Source of the DNA: Eleginops maclovinus
Lineage: Eukaryota; Chordata; Actinopteri; Perciformes; Eleginopidae
Reading direction: 5' to 3'
NCBI RefSeq assembly: GCF_036324505.1
Contig: NC_086354.1
Location: 1,124,339-1,188,338 of the forward strand
Length of the DNA: 64,000 nt
The translations under genes were made by a program, and so were the position numbers. The notes beneath the pieces were generated by a model that had not been told where the DNA came from, made no database searches, and saw only the letters and a list, made by a program, of their open reading frames with translations. Each line of letters begins with the position of its first letter. The first letter of the stretch is position 1. Shown here in pieces: positions 54,598 to 64,000 of the stretch.

Positions 54598-57474
54598 TCA
54601 CATTTTTCTTAGCCTTTCAAGACTTTCTTGGAATTTTGCATATTCCAGTGTGGTTCGGTCGCTCCTCTTGCCTAGGTACGCCATGAGAGCATCTCCAAAC
54701 TCCTGTGCTGTTTTCATCCTCCTCTTCCCACTGGGCAGTGTCACCTGGATTCTGAAGATAGGATCGACTTTAGGCAGAAGCGTGGTGCTTTCTCTGGCAA
54801 ACTGAACCTCAAGCTTCATCCTCTGCAGCTTTGCGTTGTTGTTCAGACTTTCATCCACAAGGAACTTTTCAACTTCCCCACTGTCAGTGAAGGGGCCACC
54901 TCTAGATTTCAGTGTGTCCAGCATGTCTAGTCTCTTCCTCTCCTTTCTTTGAGCCATCTCCTGTTTCTCATCTGCCCCAATCTCGAATTTCGCCTTCATG
55001 AGTTTACTCCAGTTGAGTTCAACCTCTCTTTTTGCTTGGGCTGCTGCCTTGAAACCTCTGAAGGACGGAATCTGTCCATCCCTAAGCTCCTGGCTCTTCT
55101 GTAAAATTATTGACCTACTGACTGCGTTCAGTGTGCCTAGCTTCTTCAGTCTGTAGTCCACCTTGCCACATTATCTCTCCGTCCCAATGTTGTGCACAGG
55201 GGTGCCATCAATGTTACTAGCCTGTTCACTGACAGGGTAGTCCATTGGGAAGGTCTCCTCATCAATCCCATAGTCCCTCCTCTGCCTGGCCAGGACAGTC
55301 TTCAGATGGGGCTGCATGAGATCTGTCAGCTTCTTCACTTCATCCAAGTGTTCGGCAGCCACATCTGACACTGAGTTCAAGACCTCTTCCGTGTAGGTCT
55401 TCTTTACGCTACTGAAAAGCTTGTCAGACACTACAGGATACTCAGGTGTTGTGAACGTAGTATAGTTGTCGCTGATTGGCTGGCCCAAGCCTGTATGCAG
55501 TCCCTAGTAGAACTCCCTGAGCTGAGTATGGGTAGCATCTTTCTCTATGGTTCTGGCATAGAAGTGCTCCACCAAGTGCACACCCAGGCAGGCAAACACC
55601 AAAAGGGCCACTTTGAGGTAGGGAAGCTCCATCACTTCTCTGACGAGGCAGGCCAGGCGGTTGTTTATGTGAGGGTTCTGGCTCAGGAACTCTGTCAGAT
55701 GGCCAAAGTGGTATATTAGGACTGCTGCTGCCCTGGAGAGACATCCAAACCTTCTGTCTTTGTAGGAAAACAGCACACTGGATACCTGCCTTTGCTCAAG
55801 GAAGAGGAGGAATTCCCTGTAGCGGTTCCAGGGTTTGTGGGAATACTCAGGAGCCACCAACTTGAGGCACATGTCCAGTGCCTGTCCAGCCACACTGGCA
55901 TTCTTGCTGTCTACATCCAGATCCACCATAAAACTCTGTAGCACTTGCTCCATCTTCATATCGGCCTCCACCAAGCGCATCACTTTATTCATGGCACTGC
56001 TGAAGCCCAGTGTAGTGTGGGTGCCACAAAAGATCTGACCTGCTGGTGTTTCCAAGTTGTACATCTCTGCCAACAGCTTTGAAAACCCTTTGTTGTGCTC
56101 TGTGCTGTCAGTCATATGTGCATCTACAAGTTTATAAACATCCTCCACACTGACTCCTCTGACCGACGCCAGTATTTCGAACCCCATATCCACTTGCATT
56201 GCTATGTCCTCAGTGGTCTCTCGATGAATTGGTAAGATAGGCAGAGGAAATGGGCTATCTTGACCCACATGCAGCCCTTGTACCATGCACTGGCCTACAC
56301 CTTTCTTTGTGGTGCTGTCCGATGCATGTTTGATCATTTTACCTTTCTCCTTCTCCTCCTCAAGCTTTTCCACAACTAGACACAGACTTTGGGCCTCAAT
56401 TTGCTGTAGAGCTGTCCTTATGCTTCTAGTACTTGGCACTGTATCCTTGTCAAAGACCTCATCAGATTCCCCAGCACTTTTCCAACTTCGTCCAAACATA
56501 GTGTTGCCTACTTCAATCACAGCTGAGCTCGCCTCACTGATAGAAAGTCCCTTTCCTGAGAGATTGGCTATAGTTGTATAGAAGTCATCCCGGACTTTTC
56601 TCTCGGACAATCGTATGTGTTGAAACTCTTGTGGTAGTAGATCTTCATCCTTGTCTAGTTCAGCAACATCTGTGAAGAGTCTTTTCCTTCCTTTGGGTTC
56701 TGCTCGCACCTCACTCTCTTTACCCTCCTTTTGAAGCTGTGTGTCAGTCTCAGACATCTGTCTCAGTTGATTTGAGGGTGTGCCCTCTTTCTCTTCATCG
56801 CTGCTGCAGCTGGATATCTCACCAGTTTCAATCAAGATATCTGTGATATGGTCCAGAGTTTGATATGAGAACTGCTGGTCTCTCTTCCTCTGGTACTCTT
56901 CGCTCCTCTCCCTCAACCTTTGGGTTCGCATCATGCTATGGTACCAGACAGGGTCCACACCTTTGGAACAGAACATCCTTCGCTCTGTCTTCTGATCTTC
57001 ATAGTATTTGTGCTCCATCTCACTCATGCTTACACACCACTCTTTCTCCAGTGATTGCCGCCGTAAAGGGTCATGGGCAAATACATCAAAGAGCTCAGAC
57101 TTTGTATGAAATAACTCTTTGTATTGTTTGACAGCCAGTGAGTCTTCTTTCCCTGTCTGCCCATACCTCTTTCTGCCCTCACTGAACTGTTTCCAGATCC
57201 TTTCTACCTTCCTCTGGATGGTGCTCAAGGAAACACAAAACACAGTGTCGTAGTAGTACTTGGCCTAGACCTGTTTTGCCACCTCCCGTGCTGCCATGGT
57301 TGCAGTCACTTTCCCATTGCCCATCTCCAGGTGGTACCGTATCATGCTTATGACACTCTGCAATGTGGGGAGTTTTGTGGGTGGATGGAAGTTCTTGGAG
57401 GGAGGAAAGTCAGTATCTGCATTATAAATGTTTCCAGTAGATCTAGTTTTGGACATGCATTTGGGCTCTGCCAT
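54598..57474 (-). pseudogene. Element U transposase-like protein (959 codons, three stops)
   Basis: A single minus-strand frame from ATG 57474 (MAEPKCMSKTRS) to 54598 is broken by TAG 57265-57267, TAG 55504-55506 and TAA 55171-55173, with no frameshift. Features in order: an N-terminal region with a helix-turn-helix-like look (about residues 35-100), a Lys/Glu-rich acidic linker (about 200-290), then a conserved-looking core. The core has HASDSTTKKGVGQCMVQGLH (about 384-403), DAHMTDSTEHNKGFS (about 451-465), CGTHTTLGFSSAMNK (about 483-497) and INNRLACLVREVMELPYLK. A Lys/Arg/Glu-rich C-terminal domain follows. The DST and TDSTEHNKG motifs followed by C-x-x-H suggest an RNase H-like transposase core. 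That is inference from layout plus the TIR and TSD context, and I do not recognise the family. Confidence 0.6.
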
Positions 57475-58245
57475 GCTTGATGATGTATGTCATCAGACTG
57501 ATGTGACTTCTCTGAAATAGATAAATATTCTAAATTAGATTTAGATTAAGTTACAAGCACTAGGTCTAGGAGAGTGTTAATTAACTTCGGTGCTGCCTAC
57601 TAATTTAGCTTAATGTAACAGTTAACTAAGTGATTACTGTATAATAAAGTTAGCTGGCTAATTTGAGCAAAAACATGTCAAATCAACTGTTGCACTAAGC
57701 TAGCTAGCTAGCTAGTTTGAGCTATGTTCTTAACAGATAGAAAGCTAAAAGTATGACTAATATTGGAACCTGACACAAACCAAGCTAAATTATAGTACAA
57801 TAAATCATATACTAATACAATTAGAATATAATAATTTTGTTTAAAAGGAAAAAACATACCTGGGACAACTTTGTTTAACTGCTTGTCTGATGGTGTGTTG
57901 AATATGACTGTCTGCTTGGGGATTTCAACGGTTTGCTTGCAGTCAACCAGCAGCCACAATGTATTATGTAAATGTACTTTATCACATTAGAACATTGCAA
58001 CATCTGACAGGTGAACCAAAGTGTTCTCTTAAGATTTTCTTTTCTTTTTAATGATAAAAGGGGGGAAAAGGGGGCTAAAAACATGTCCGATTTAGTTTTT
58101 TGGGTGGGGTGGGGGGTTTATTTCATGATAGGTACCAACTTCCAATACAAAATATCTCCCAAATGACCCAATGCACCATCACTGAAGTGGGCGTAATCAT
58201 TTTCCAATTTTTTTATTTTTAGGCCATTTATCCCCCCCCCCCCTA
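57475..58245. other. Element U 5' non-coding end
   Basis: AT-rich sequence between the U protein start and the right terminus. It includes a short TAGC run (57699-57715) and a 12-C run at the terminus (58232-58243). No further gene is supported; short open frames at 57708-58084 look fortuitous. Confidence 0.5.
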
Positions 58246-58309
58246 ACCAAGGACCACTTAACCAATTAAAAGATACTCACGGACCACCTAACTCCCCCAA
58301 TATCCCAAA

Positions 58310-58360
58310 ACAAGATTCAAGATTCAAGAAGCTTTATTAATCCCGAGGGAAATTGAGGTG
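58310..58360 (-). repeat. LINE/SINE 3' tail-like fragment
   Basis: On the minus strand, TTTCCCTCGGGATTAATAAA followed by GCTTCTTGAATCTTG is a string I associate with 3' ends of fish non-LTR elements. It lies in the hAT-0 3' region. Boundaries and family are uncertain. Confidence 0.35.
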
Positions 58361-58860
58361 CAACAGTTCAATACAAAGAAGGAAGGAGAAATATAAACTA
58401 AATATAACTAAATATAAACTAGAATAAATACAATAGGCCTGCTTACTACTCCAACAGTATATTACAAATTACAGCCTAATAACAGCTTTATGTGACCTTC
58501 TCTATATCGCTCGTTCACACATTAAATCAACAATACAAATACAACTACGGATTTTACAAACATTTCGTTCACATGCGATTTAAACGGTAAATGCTGATAG
58601 ATTTTACACATCATATGAAACATAGACTACATTTATTACTGAGTTTATGTCCGAGCGAACAGAGAGATACGCAAAATGCACCGCATTTAGTACGACACAA
58701 ACTTCTGCTGTGTATTTTCAAAAATAAAATACAGTAAAACTATGGTTGCAGGCCCAAGTTTAACAAGAATTTAACAATAAACACAAGGTAATTATTTACA
58801 CTGTTACATTTACAAATAGCATTGTTTACTCACTCATACACTGCGTGTCTCTGTTGCTAC

Positions 58861-60858
58861 CTAATGGGAGGAATGGTGCTGCTTGTGCTGAGACATCAGT
58901 GAAACAATGTCTGGATCCAAACTGGAGAGTTTTAGTCTCATATCACAGTCCACATTGATCCTGTTACGCTGCTTTGTTTTCAGACCAACAAGTGTAGAAA
59001 AACCAACTTCACAGTTGTAGGTGGTTGGAAACGGCACCAACAGTTTCAGAGCAGCGTCAGTCAGCTCTGGGTGCTCAGGCTGGATGTGGACCCAAAAGTC
59101 CGTCAAGCTTTTCTCTCTGAAAGTCGTCCTCAGTGTCCCATCAGATGCGATGTCCACAAGGCTGTCAACCTGTCTTGATGGGAGCTTGGAACTGACGTGT
59201 TCGATGTGCGTTTTGTCCCCAAATGGATTCCTGATCCACTCATAGCCTGCATCTAGTTCTGGGAAATATCTTCCCAGCTGAAAGTGAAGGCCTTGCAGAT
59301 GTTCCTTGAAGGCTGCAACTGTGCCGCCGTCCAGCTCTTCATCTGCAGCGAGGAGAAAATCCACAAGCGTCGGAAAACAGTCAAACTCCTGGCGATCCAG
59401 ACGGACACACCACAATTCCATCTTGAGGCGTGCAGCTTTAATTTTGTCCTGCACATTGAAGGCGGTGACGGCTTTTCCCTGCAGCGCTAAGTTCAAAGCA
59501 TTGAGTGTGCTAAAGACATCGGCCAGGTATGCCAATTTTGAGAGCCACTGGAAATCATGCAGTCTGTCATACAGTTCATCAGTATGATGCAAGAATAACA
59601 TCACCTCATCGCGCAGTTCAAATAGACGGGTGAGAACTTTCCCACGCGACAGCCAGCGAACTTCAGTATGGAAAAGCAGTTTTGTGTGTTCACTTCCCAT
59701 TTCATCACACAGAGCTTTAAAAAGACGTGTGTTCAGTGCTTTGGTTTTTATTGTATTAACAATTTTCACAGACTCGTCCAGTACTGATTTGAGGCATGGT
59801 GGCATTTTTTTCACAGCCAGCTGTTCTCTGTGAATGCAACAGTGTGTTGACTGTGGCGCAAGGTGCAACTGCGCGTACGCGCGCTGCCAGTCCCTTGTTT
59901 TTCCCAGTCATTGCAGTTGCACCATCTGTGTAAATACCAACACATCGTGTCCAGTCGATATTATTCTGCAGGATGAAATCGTTGACTGAGTCAAAAATGG
60001 CTTCCCCTGTGGTGTTGGTCGGCAGGGAACGACAAAACAGAAATTCATCCTGCACACCGCCATCATAAATGTACCTTACAAAACACAGCAGATTTGCCTC
60101 ATTCACGATATCAGTTGACTCGTCCAGTTGCAGTGTGAAAAACTGGCTTTGGCGTAAACGTGTGATCAGCTGATCTTTCACATTTTCGGCCATGGCTGTT
60201 ATTCGCCGCTGGACAGTATCATTGGAGAGGGAGACCCTGCTAATTTCGTCGCTTGCTTTCTCCCCAAACAATACATTAGCCATAACCTTGGCAGCTGGTT
60301 TGACTAAATTCGCACCTATCGAATGAGGTTTCCCTGTTTTTGCGATGAGAAGGGATACCCTGTATGATGCCTCTGTAGCCTTCGCATTTTCCCCCGTTGC
60401 AAAAAAATGTGAGGGCGCCTTCATCACGTTTTCTCTCAAACAATGCTAAAGGTTTCCCGATGTATTCCTTGTGTTTGCTCTCAAAATGACGCTTGAGCTT
60501 GGCGGGTTTCATAGCCTCGTTAGCCAAGGACTGGTAGCACAAAACAGTGTGGATTGGGATCCTCTTCATCTCCAGTCCAGAAAAATCCGAATTTTATGTA
60601 GTCGCTGTGATATTTTCTCTTCACTTTAGTGCTGGATTTTCAGCGATCAAGCCGAGTTACACAGCTTTCAGCCGGGTGGTGGTTAGACGGCGATCCGCTC
60701 TCCTGGGACTCAGTAACGCACACAAAATCACTTGTCGCTGCGGCTGAACCACTTGTAGTTGCTGGATCTCCTGCATCAGGACGATGCACCTTGACTGTCA
60801 CGTCAGATTTGTCATTTAATTTTCTTTTAACTGACCCTGTCTTTAGCCATCGATCCAT
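58861..60858 (-). pseudogene. hAT-0 transposase remnant (SCAND3/ZBED5-like)
   Basis: ATG 60858 opens MDRWLKTGSVKRKLNDKSD. A BED-type finger is spread over two frames (FGFFWTGDEEDPNPHC then LANEAMKPAKLKRHFESKHK). The core DDE-like region reads FTLQLDESTDIVNEANLL and CVGIYTDGATAMTGKNKG. The C-terminal part runs from FHTEVRWLSRGKVLTRLFEL to NCEVGFSTLVGLKTKQRNR at the dimerisation domain. At least three frameshifts are needed (near 60.53, 60.41 and 59.86 kb). The gene is dead, as expected for the oldest layer of the nest. Confidence 0.85.
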
Positions 60859-60891
60859 CTTGTCAGTTGACAGCTCAAATTGACCGCGCAA

Positions 60892-61096
60892 ATCATTTAT
60901 GAGTAAGATCGTAACCTACGTAGCTACGCTACATCCATGCTACACTCTATACTAGTCATTTTAAGACAGTTTGAGGAACACTTTAAACTTATAATATATT
61001 AATTTCAAATGTGACATTTTACCAAAATACTCACAAACCACTAGGGGTCGCTCACGGACCACCAGTGGTCCGCGGACCACTCTTTGAGAAAGACTG
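60892..61096. other. hAT-0 right terminal region
   Basis: Non-coding sequence between the transposase start and the right TIR. It includes GGTCCGCGGACC-type palindromic and CACGGACCACC motifs repeated near 61050-61080, typical subterminal hAT motifs. Confidence 0.6.
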
Positions 61097-61440
61097 AGTC
61101 AATAGCTGCTGCTGGCCACGCCCCTTTGGAGCTGCTGCTGGCCACGCCTCTTTGGAGTCCTGCTGGCCACGCCCCTTTGGAGCATCATGATCTCTCCTCT
61201 GAAGAGAGTTTTCTACCGGGAGAAACTCAGCTAAATGCTGCCGTGATTAAACGCCATATTATGTTCCAAACCACATCCAGCATTATTTCTGAAACAGTAT
61301 GGAGCTCAAACGTTTCTCTCTCTCGGTTTACCACAAGGACAGGACTTTATATTACACATAGTCTCCAGTACAGCGTTAGCTCTGAGTGTTAGCGATGCTT
61401 TCAAATTTAAACACAGACCTTAGTACTTCCAAAGGTATGG
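61097..61440. repeat. Host repeat flanking the nest, right part
   Basis: Contains three about 26-bp tandem units, each with GCTGGCCACGCC(C/T)CTTTGGAG (61103-61181), then unique-looking non-coding sequence. I infer that this continues the left flank 8214-8413. Confidence 0.4.
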
Positions 61441-61464
61441 AAGCCCATTTCCGCCAGAAAAAAA

Positions 61465-61690
61465 AAGTAAAAAAGTCGAAATTATGAGATAAAAAAGTCG
61501 AAATTATGAGATAAAACGTCGAAATTATGAGATAAAAAGTCATAATTATGAGATAAAAAAGTCGAAATTATGAGATAAAAAGTCGAAATTATGAGATAAA
61601 AAGTCATAATTATGAGATAAAAAAAGTCGAAATTATGAGATAAAAAGTCATAATTATGAGATAAAAAAGTCGAAATTATGAGATAAAAAG
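61465..61690. repeat. Minisatellite of about 20-bp units
   Basis: About eleven units of AAGTCGAAATTATGAGATAA, alternating irregularly with AAGTCATAATTATGAGATAA. Read directly. Open frames on the minus strand across it are artefacts. Confidence 0.93.
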
Positions 61691-61699
61691 TGCGCATGC

Positions 61700-62810
61700 G
61701 CCTCAATGGCAGTGTTTTCAATGGTCCCTTCATTCATTATCTCGCTGCCTAACCACGCTCACAATATGCAATCCTAAATGAGGTAACTATAGGTGACTTT
61801 AGTTAGATCGGATGTTAGACGTAATCGTTAAGTCTTTTAGTCTGTCGTTGCTGTTAATTTAGCTTCGGATATGTGAATATGTCATTGAACCCATAAAGTT
61901 TCGTTGTAACGTTCACGCCACTAAATGGTGTCCCTGAAATGACAAGTGTGTGTTAACCGTGTGTTAACTTTACTGCGGCAGTGAGTAGCTTTATTTTACT
62001 CGAAGGCGGTTACAATACCATAGCAGCCTAAACATATCTCTGTAACCAAGAGTTGGTAAGTCAAATATTGTCATAGCTATATCCTACTGTTAATTAAACG
62101 TGACGCTGTGAAGACCTAAAGCATGCGGCAATACAGATATTTTAACGTTACGTGTGCACCGAGTTGTCCGTCGCTTTGGATGAAAGCGTCTGCTAAATGA
62201 CTGTAATGTAATATAATGTAATGTCCCCTGTTGCTTTCCAATTTAGCTAGCTCTTATGGGGCACATGCTAAAGCCATACCGATTATTACTCAGTAAAAAC
62301 ATCCCGTATGAATGAATAGGTGGCTCGCTCAGCTCGTGTGGATAGTTTTGATTATTGCACGGTTATCTTGGCTAATTGCTGAATCTAGTAATCAGGCTGA
62401 TAACTGAGTCAGCATCAAGCCGAACAATTTATTATAAACTACAGTTGCTACCGGTACTAGATCATCCAGTGTTGTCATAAGCTTCTTCACAATTACATGA
62501 AATGGAGTGATTATTTATGAACTTACTAAGTATCGAAAGTTACATCTGAAAACCAAGAGACTGATTTTAGATATTTAAAGAAACAATAAATTGAAACAAT
62601 GCTCCTTTTCTTCTTAGATGAACATTTAGACCATAATGAAAGGTTTTGTCTTATTTAAACATAAAATAACTGTGAAGATGCTTGGATACCAAATCCATAA
62701 ACATCAAAGACTTTGAAAATCAATAGATGATTATTTATTTATTTGAGGTCACATTTAAGTTTTAATTTGATGAGCTAAGTGACTACTTAAGGTCACGACA
62801 TGTGCCTCAG
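61700..62810. other. Probable promoter, leader exon and first intron of the HECT-like gene
   Basis: A possible untranslated exon ends at CAAGAGTTG|GTAAGT near 62055. The LINE/SINE tail at 62172-62224 lies in the presumed intron. No coding sequence is seen. Confidence 0.35.
62172..62224 (+). repeat. L2/UnaL2-type retroposon 3' tail
   Basis: CGCTTT-GGATG-AAAGCG forms a six-base-pair stem with a GGATG loop, followed by TCTGCTAAATGACTG and TGTAA-like tandem repeats. This is the conserved 3' stem-loop recognised by UnaL2-type reverse transcriptase. The upstream body is not recognisable, so it is a very short truncated copy. Confidence 0.7.
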
Positions 62811-62840
62811 GAAGACATACAGCGAATGGAGCAGGAGAAG
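62811..62840 (+). CDS. Small SAM-domain exon of the HECT-like gene
   Basis: A 30-bp exon (EDIQRMEQEK) lies between GTGCCTCAG and GTAGTTAG, phase 0 to the exon at 62994. The joined reading fits a SAM-like motif. Confidence 0.45.
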
Positions 62841-62993
62841 GTAGTTAGTATAGGAAATGCTTAATTTTGACAAATCACAAATAAAAAAAACAAAGTTTGA
62901 AAGAGCTTTGTATATAATATCTCGTGCTGTATATGCATTGTTATAATTTAAGGCACTTGACCTAAGAATTCATGAAATATTTCTTAATTTTAG

Positions 62994-64000
62994 ATTGACT
63001 CCAGTGTCATACACCTCATGACAGATGACCAGCTAAGAGAGTATCTGCCATCTTATGGTGATCGACTGGCTGTTTTTGGATACTGCAGACGGAAGGAAAA
63101 AGAACCCAGTAATCGCAAGTCAAAAATCTTTGAGCGACTTCGAGGAAAGTTCTCAAGAAACAAAGGGGATCATGTGCCTGAGATAGAGCATCAAACAATT
63201 TCAAAGAATGCTCAGAAGAACCAGAGAAAAATAGAATTGGGAGGGCTGCATTCCAGAGGGGGAATTTGTGCAGGTACGCACAAGAAAGGGTGGGGGAACC
63301 AGAAAAGAGAGTGTGCCAAAGGACAGTAAAAAACAGAACTTGATTGAAAAGGCTGTGCAGTTGTTTTTACCAGATGGGAAAAGTGCAGAGGGGAGTCTTT
63401 CTGATTTTGACATAGATTTAACTGACTTTCAGCAGCATCCATTAGTGGAGAGCGTCACAGTTGGGGAACTGTATGAAAAGACAAAGTTACCGCTGTTACG
63501 TTTCTATTTGACAACCAAGAAGAGAGACATCACCAGTGACATAAATGTGGAGGAGGAGAATAGTGATGCAACTGCACAAGAAGGTGACAAGACACATGAC
63601 AGACAAGATACCGATCACCACACTCCAGACACTGCAACAAACACTGTGGAGATTAATACCTCAGATGTAATTTATGTTGGAAGCAGCACAGTATTTGCAA
63701 ATGCAAGCAGTGACAGTGTTTCCCTTCTTTACACCATAGTCGACCCAACTGATACATGTGGGTCTACTGAACATGAAACGTTACTTCACATGGATGCTTT
63801 AAAGGATAGTGGCATTGTAACTTTCCACACAGAAAGCATCGCTGGGATGGAGTACTCAAGTCTTGAGGATACCTTGCCTTTCTCTCAGGAACTACCTTTT
63901 GAATCACCTTTGCCTCTTCCCACAGATATGTTGCAGGAACAAGCCAATCAGAGAGAAAGACAGAAAAAAATTGTTGCTCTTCATCGTGGACAGATTCTCA
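62994..64000 (+). pseudogene. SAM/HECT (G2E3-like) gene, 5' part, frameshifted and running off the window
   Basis: An acceptor (TTCTTAATTTTAG) precedes IDSSVIHLMTDDQLREYLPS and YGDRLAVFGYCRR, a SAM-like segment. A basic stretch and KNAQKNQRKIEL follow. Near 63238 similarity moves to another frame, which then stays open to the window edge: EFVQVRTRKGGGTRKESVPK, FLPDGKSAEGSLSDFDIDL, KTKLPLLRFYL, and finally KKIVALHRGQIL. I recognise this order from an abundant teleost family annotated as G2/M-phase-specific E3 ubiquitin ligase-like, whose HECT domain would lie to the right. The frame change suggests a pseudogene, though an assembly indel is possible. The family attribution is from memory. Confidence 0.6.

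Larger units (their letters stand above)
8444..58245 (-). mobile_element. Element U: DNA transposon of unrecognised superfamily
   Basis: The ends are TAG(9)ATAA at 8444 and, reverse-complemented, TAG(12)ATAA at 58245. They are flanked by a perfect 7-bp direct repeat ACCAAGG (8437-8443 and 58246-58252). Without BEL-1 the element is about 4.15 kb (8444-8701 plus 54350-58245) and codes on the minus strand for one 959-codon protein, now with three stops. The 7-bp duplication and G-run ends fit neither hAT (8 bp), Harbinger (3 bp) nor mariner (TA). Superfamilies with 6-8-bp duplications and large transposases (IS3EU, Dada, Zisupton) are candidates, but I cannot choose between them. Confidence 0.7.
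8414..61096 (-). mobile_element. hAT-0: outermost hAT element of the nest
   Basis: The left end reads CAGTTTTTCTCAAACG. The right end, reverse-complemented, reads CAGTCTTTCTCAAAGAG, so they are hAT-like terminal inverted repeats. Its own sequence is only 8414-8443 and 58246-61096; everything between belongs to element U and its contents. The split is supported by ACCAAGG being present at both break points and by the left-end motif continuing at 58246 as ACCAAGGACCACTT. The flanking 8-mers CTTTAAAT and AGTCAATA do not match, so the TSD has decayed or the ends come from a rearranged copy. The transposase remnant is listed at 58861-60858. Confidence 0.65.

Noticed and set aside
61482..61733. 83-codon minus-strand ORF rich in FLSHN repeats
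   Set aside because: Produced by the 20-bp tandem repeat.

Overview
The window is nuclear DNA of a ray-finned (teleost) fish. It carries an intact chemokine-receptor gene of XCR1 type with a spliced 5' leader. It also carries a tRNA-derived SINE, an L2/UnaL2-type LINE tail, fish minisatellites, BEL/Pao and Ty3/Gypsy retrotransposons, a Harbinger element and many hAT elements. No bacterial features, CRISPR arrays or tRNA/rRNA genes are visible.

Layout. Positions 1-8.4 kb are ordinary host sequence: the probable last two exons of an unidentified gene (2245-3554), a minus-strand SINE, a 33-bp minisatellite, and the single-exon coding region of an xcr1-like receptor (6253-7332). Positions 8414-61096 are one nest of transposable elements, most of whose boundaries I could fix by target-site duplications (TSDs). 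From outside in: hAT-0 (8414-61096, SCAND3/ZBED5-like transposase remnant); element U (8444-58245, unrecognised transposase, 7-bp TSD); BEL-1 (8702-54344, minus strand, TSD AACAC); hAT-1 (14050-52242, BED-finger transposase, TSD CTCCCAAC). Inside hAT-1 lie a Gypsy (16506-21752) with a hAT MITE in its gag, a 5'-truncated LINE (about 22.5-25.3 kb), a segment with two divergent TTF/ZMYM1-type hAT transposases (25938-33743), and BEL-2 (33902-52141, plus strand, TSD ACCAT). Inside BEL-2, its 5' LTR holds hAT-N (34069-39619). hAT-N in turn holds an inverted copy of itself (34755-35603) and hAT-C (35684-39589), and the hAT-C transposase gene holds a MITE (38177-39116). The BEL-2 leader holds a two-gene Harbinger (40113-45179). 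The deepest path is eight elements deep.

Decay follows nesting. The outer hAT-0 has at least three frameshifts, U has three stops, and BEL-1 has four TGA stops and LTRs about 1.4% diverged. The hAT-1 transposase is broken only by insertions, BEL-2 has LTRs I read as identical, and hAT-C is broken only by its MITE. The nest therefore records a relative order of mobilisation. Positions 61097-64000 return to host sequence: flanking repeat, two tandem repeats, a LINE/SINE tail, and the 5' part of a SAM/HECT (G2E3-like) gene that runs off the window.

The genes do not form one pathway. The host genes are unrelated neighbours. The element genes are selfish replication machinery: gag/protease/RT/RNase H/integrase for the LTR elements, a DDE transposase plus a MADF DNA-binding partner for Harbinger, and RNase H-fold transposases for hAT.
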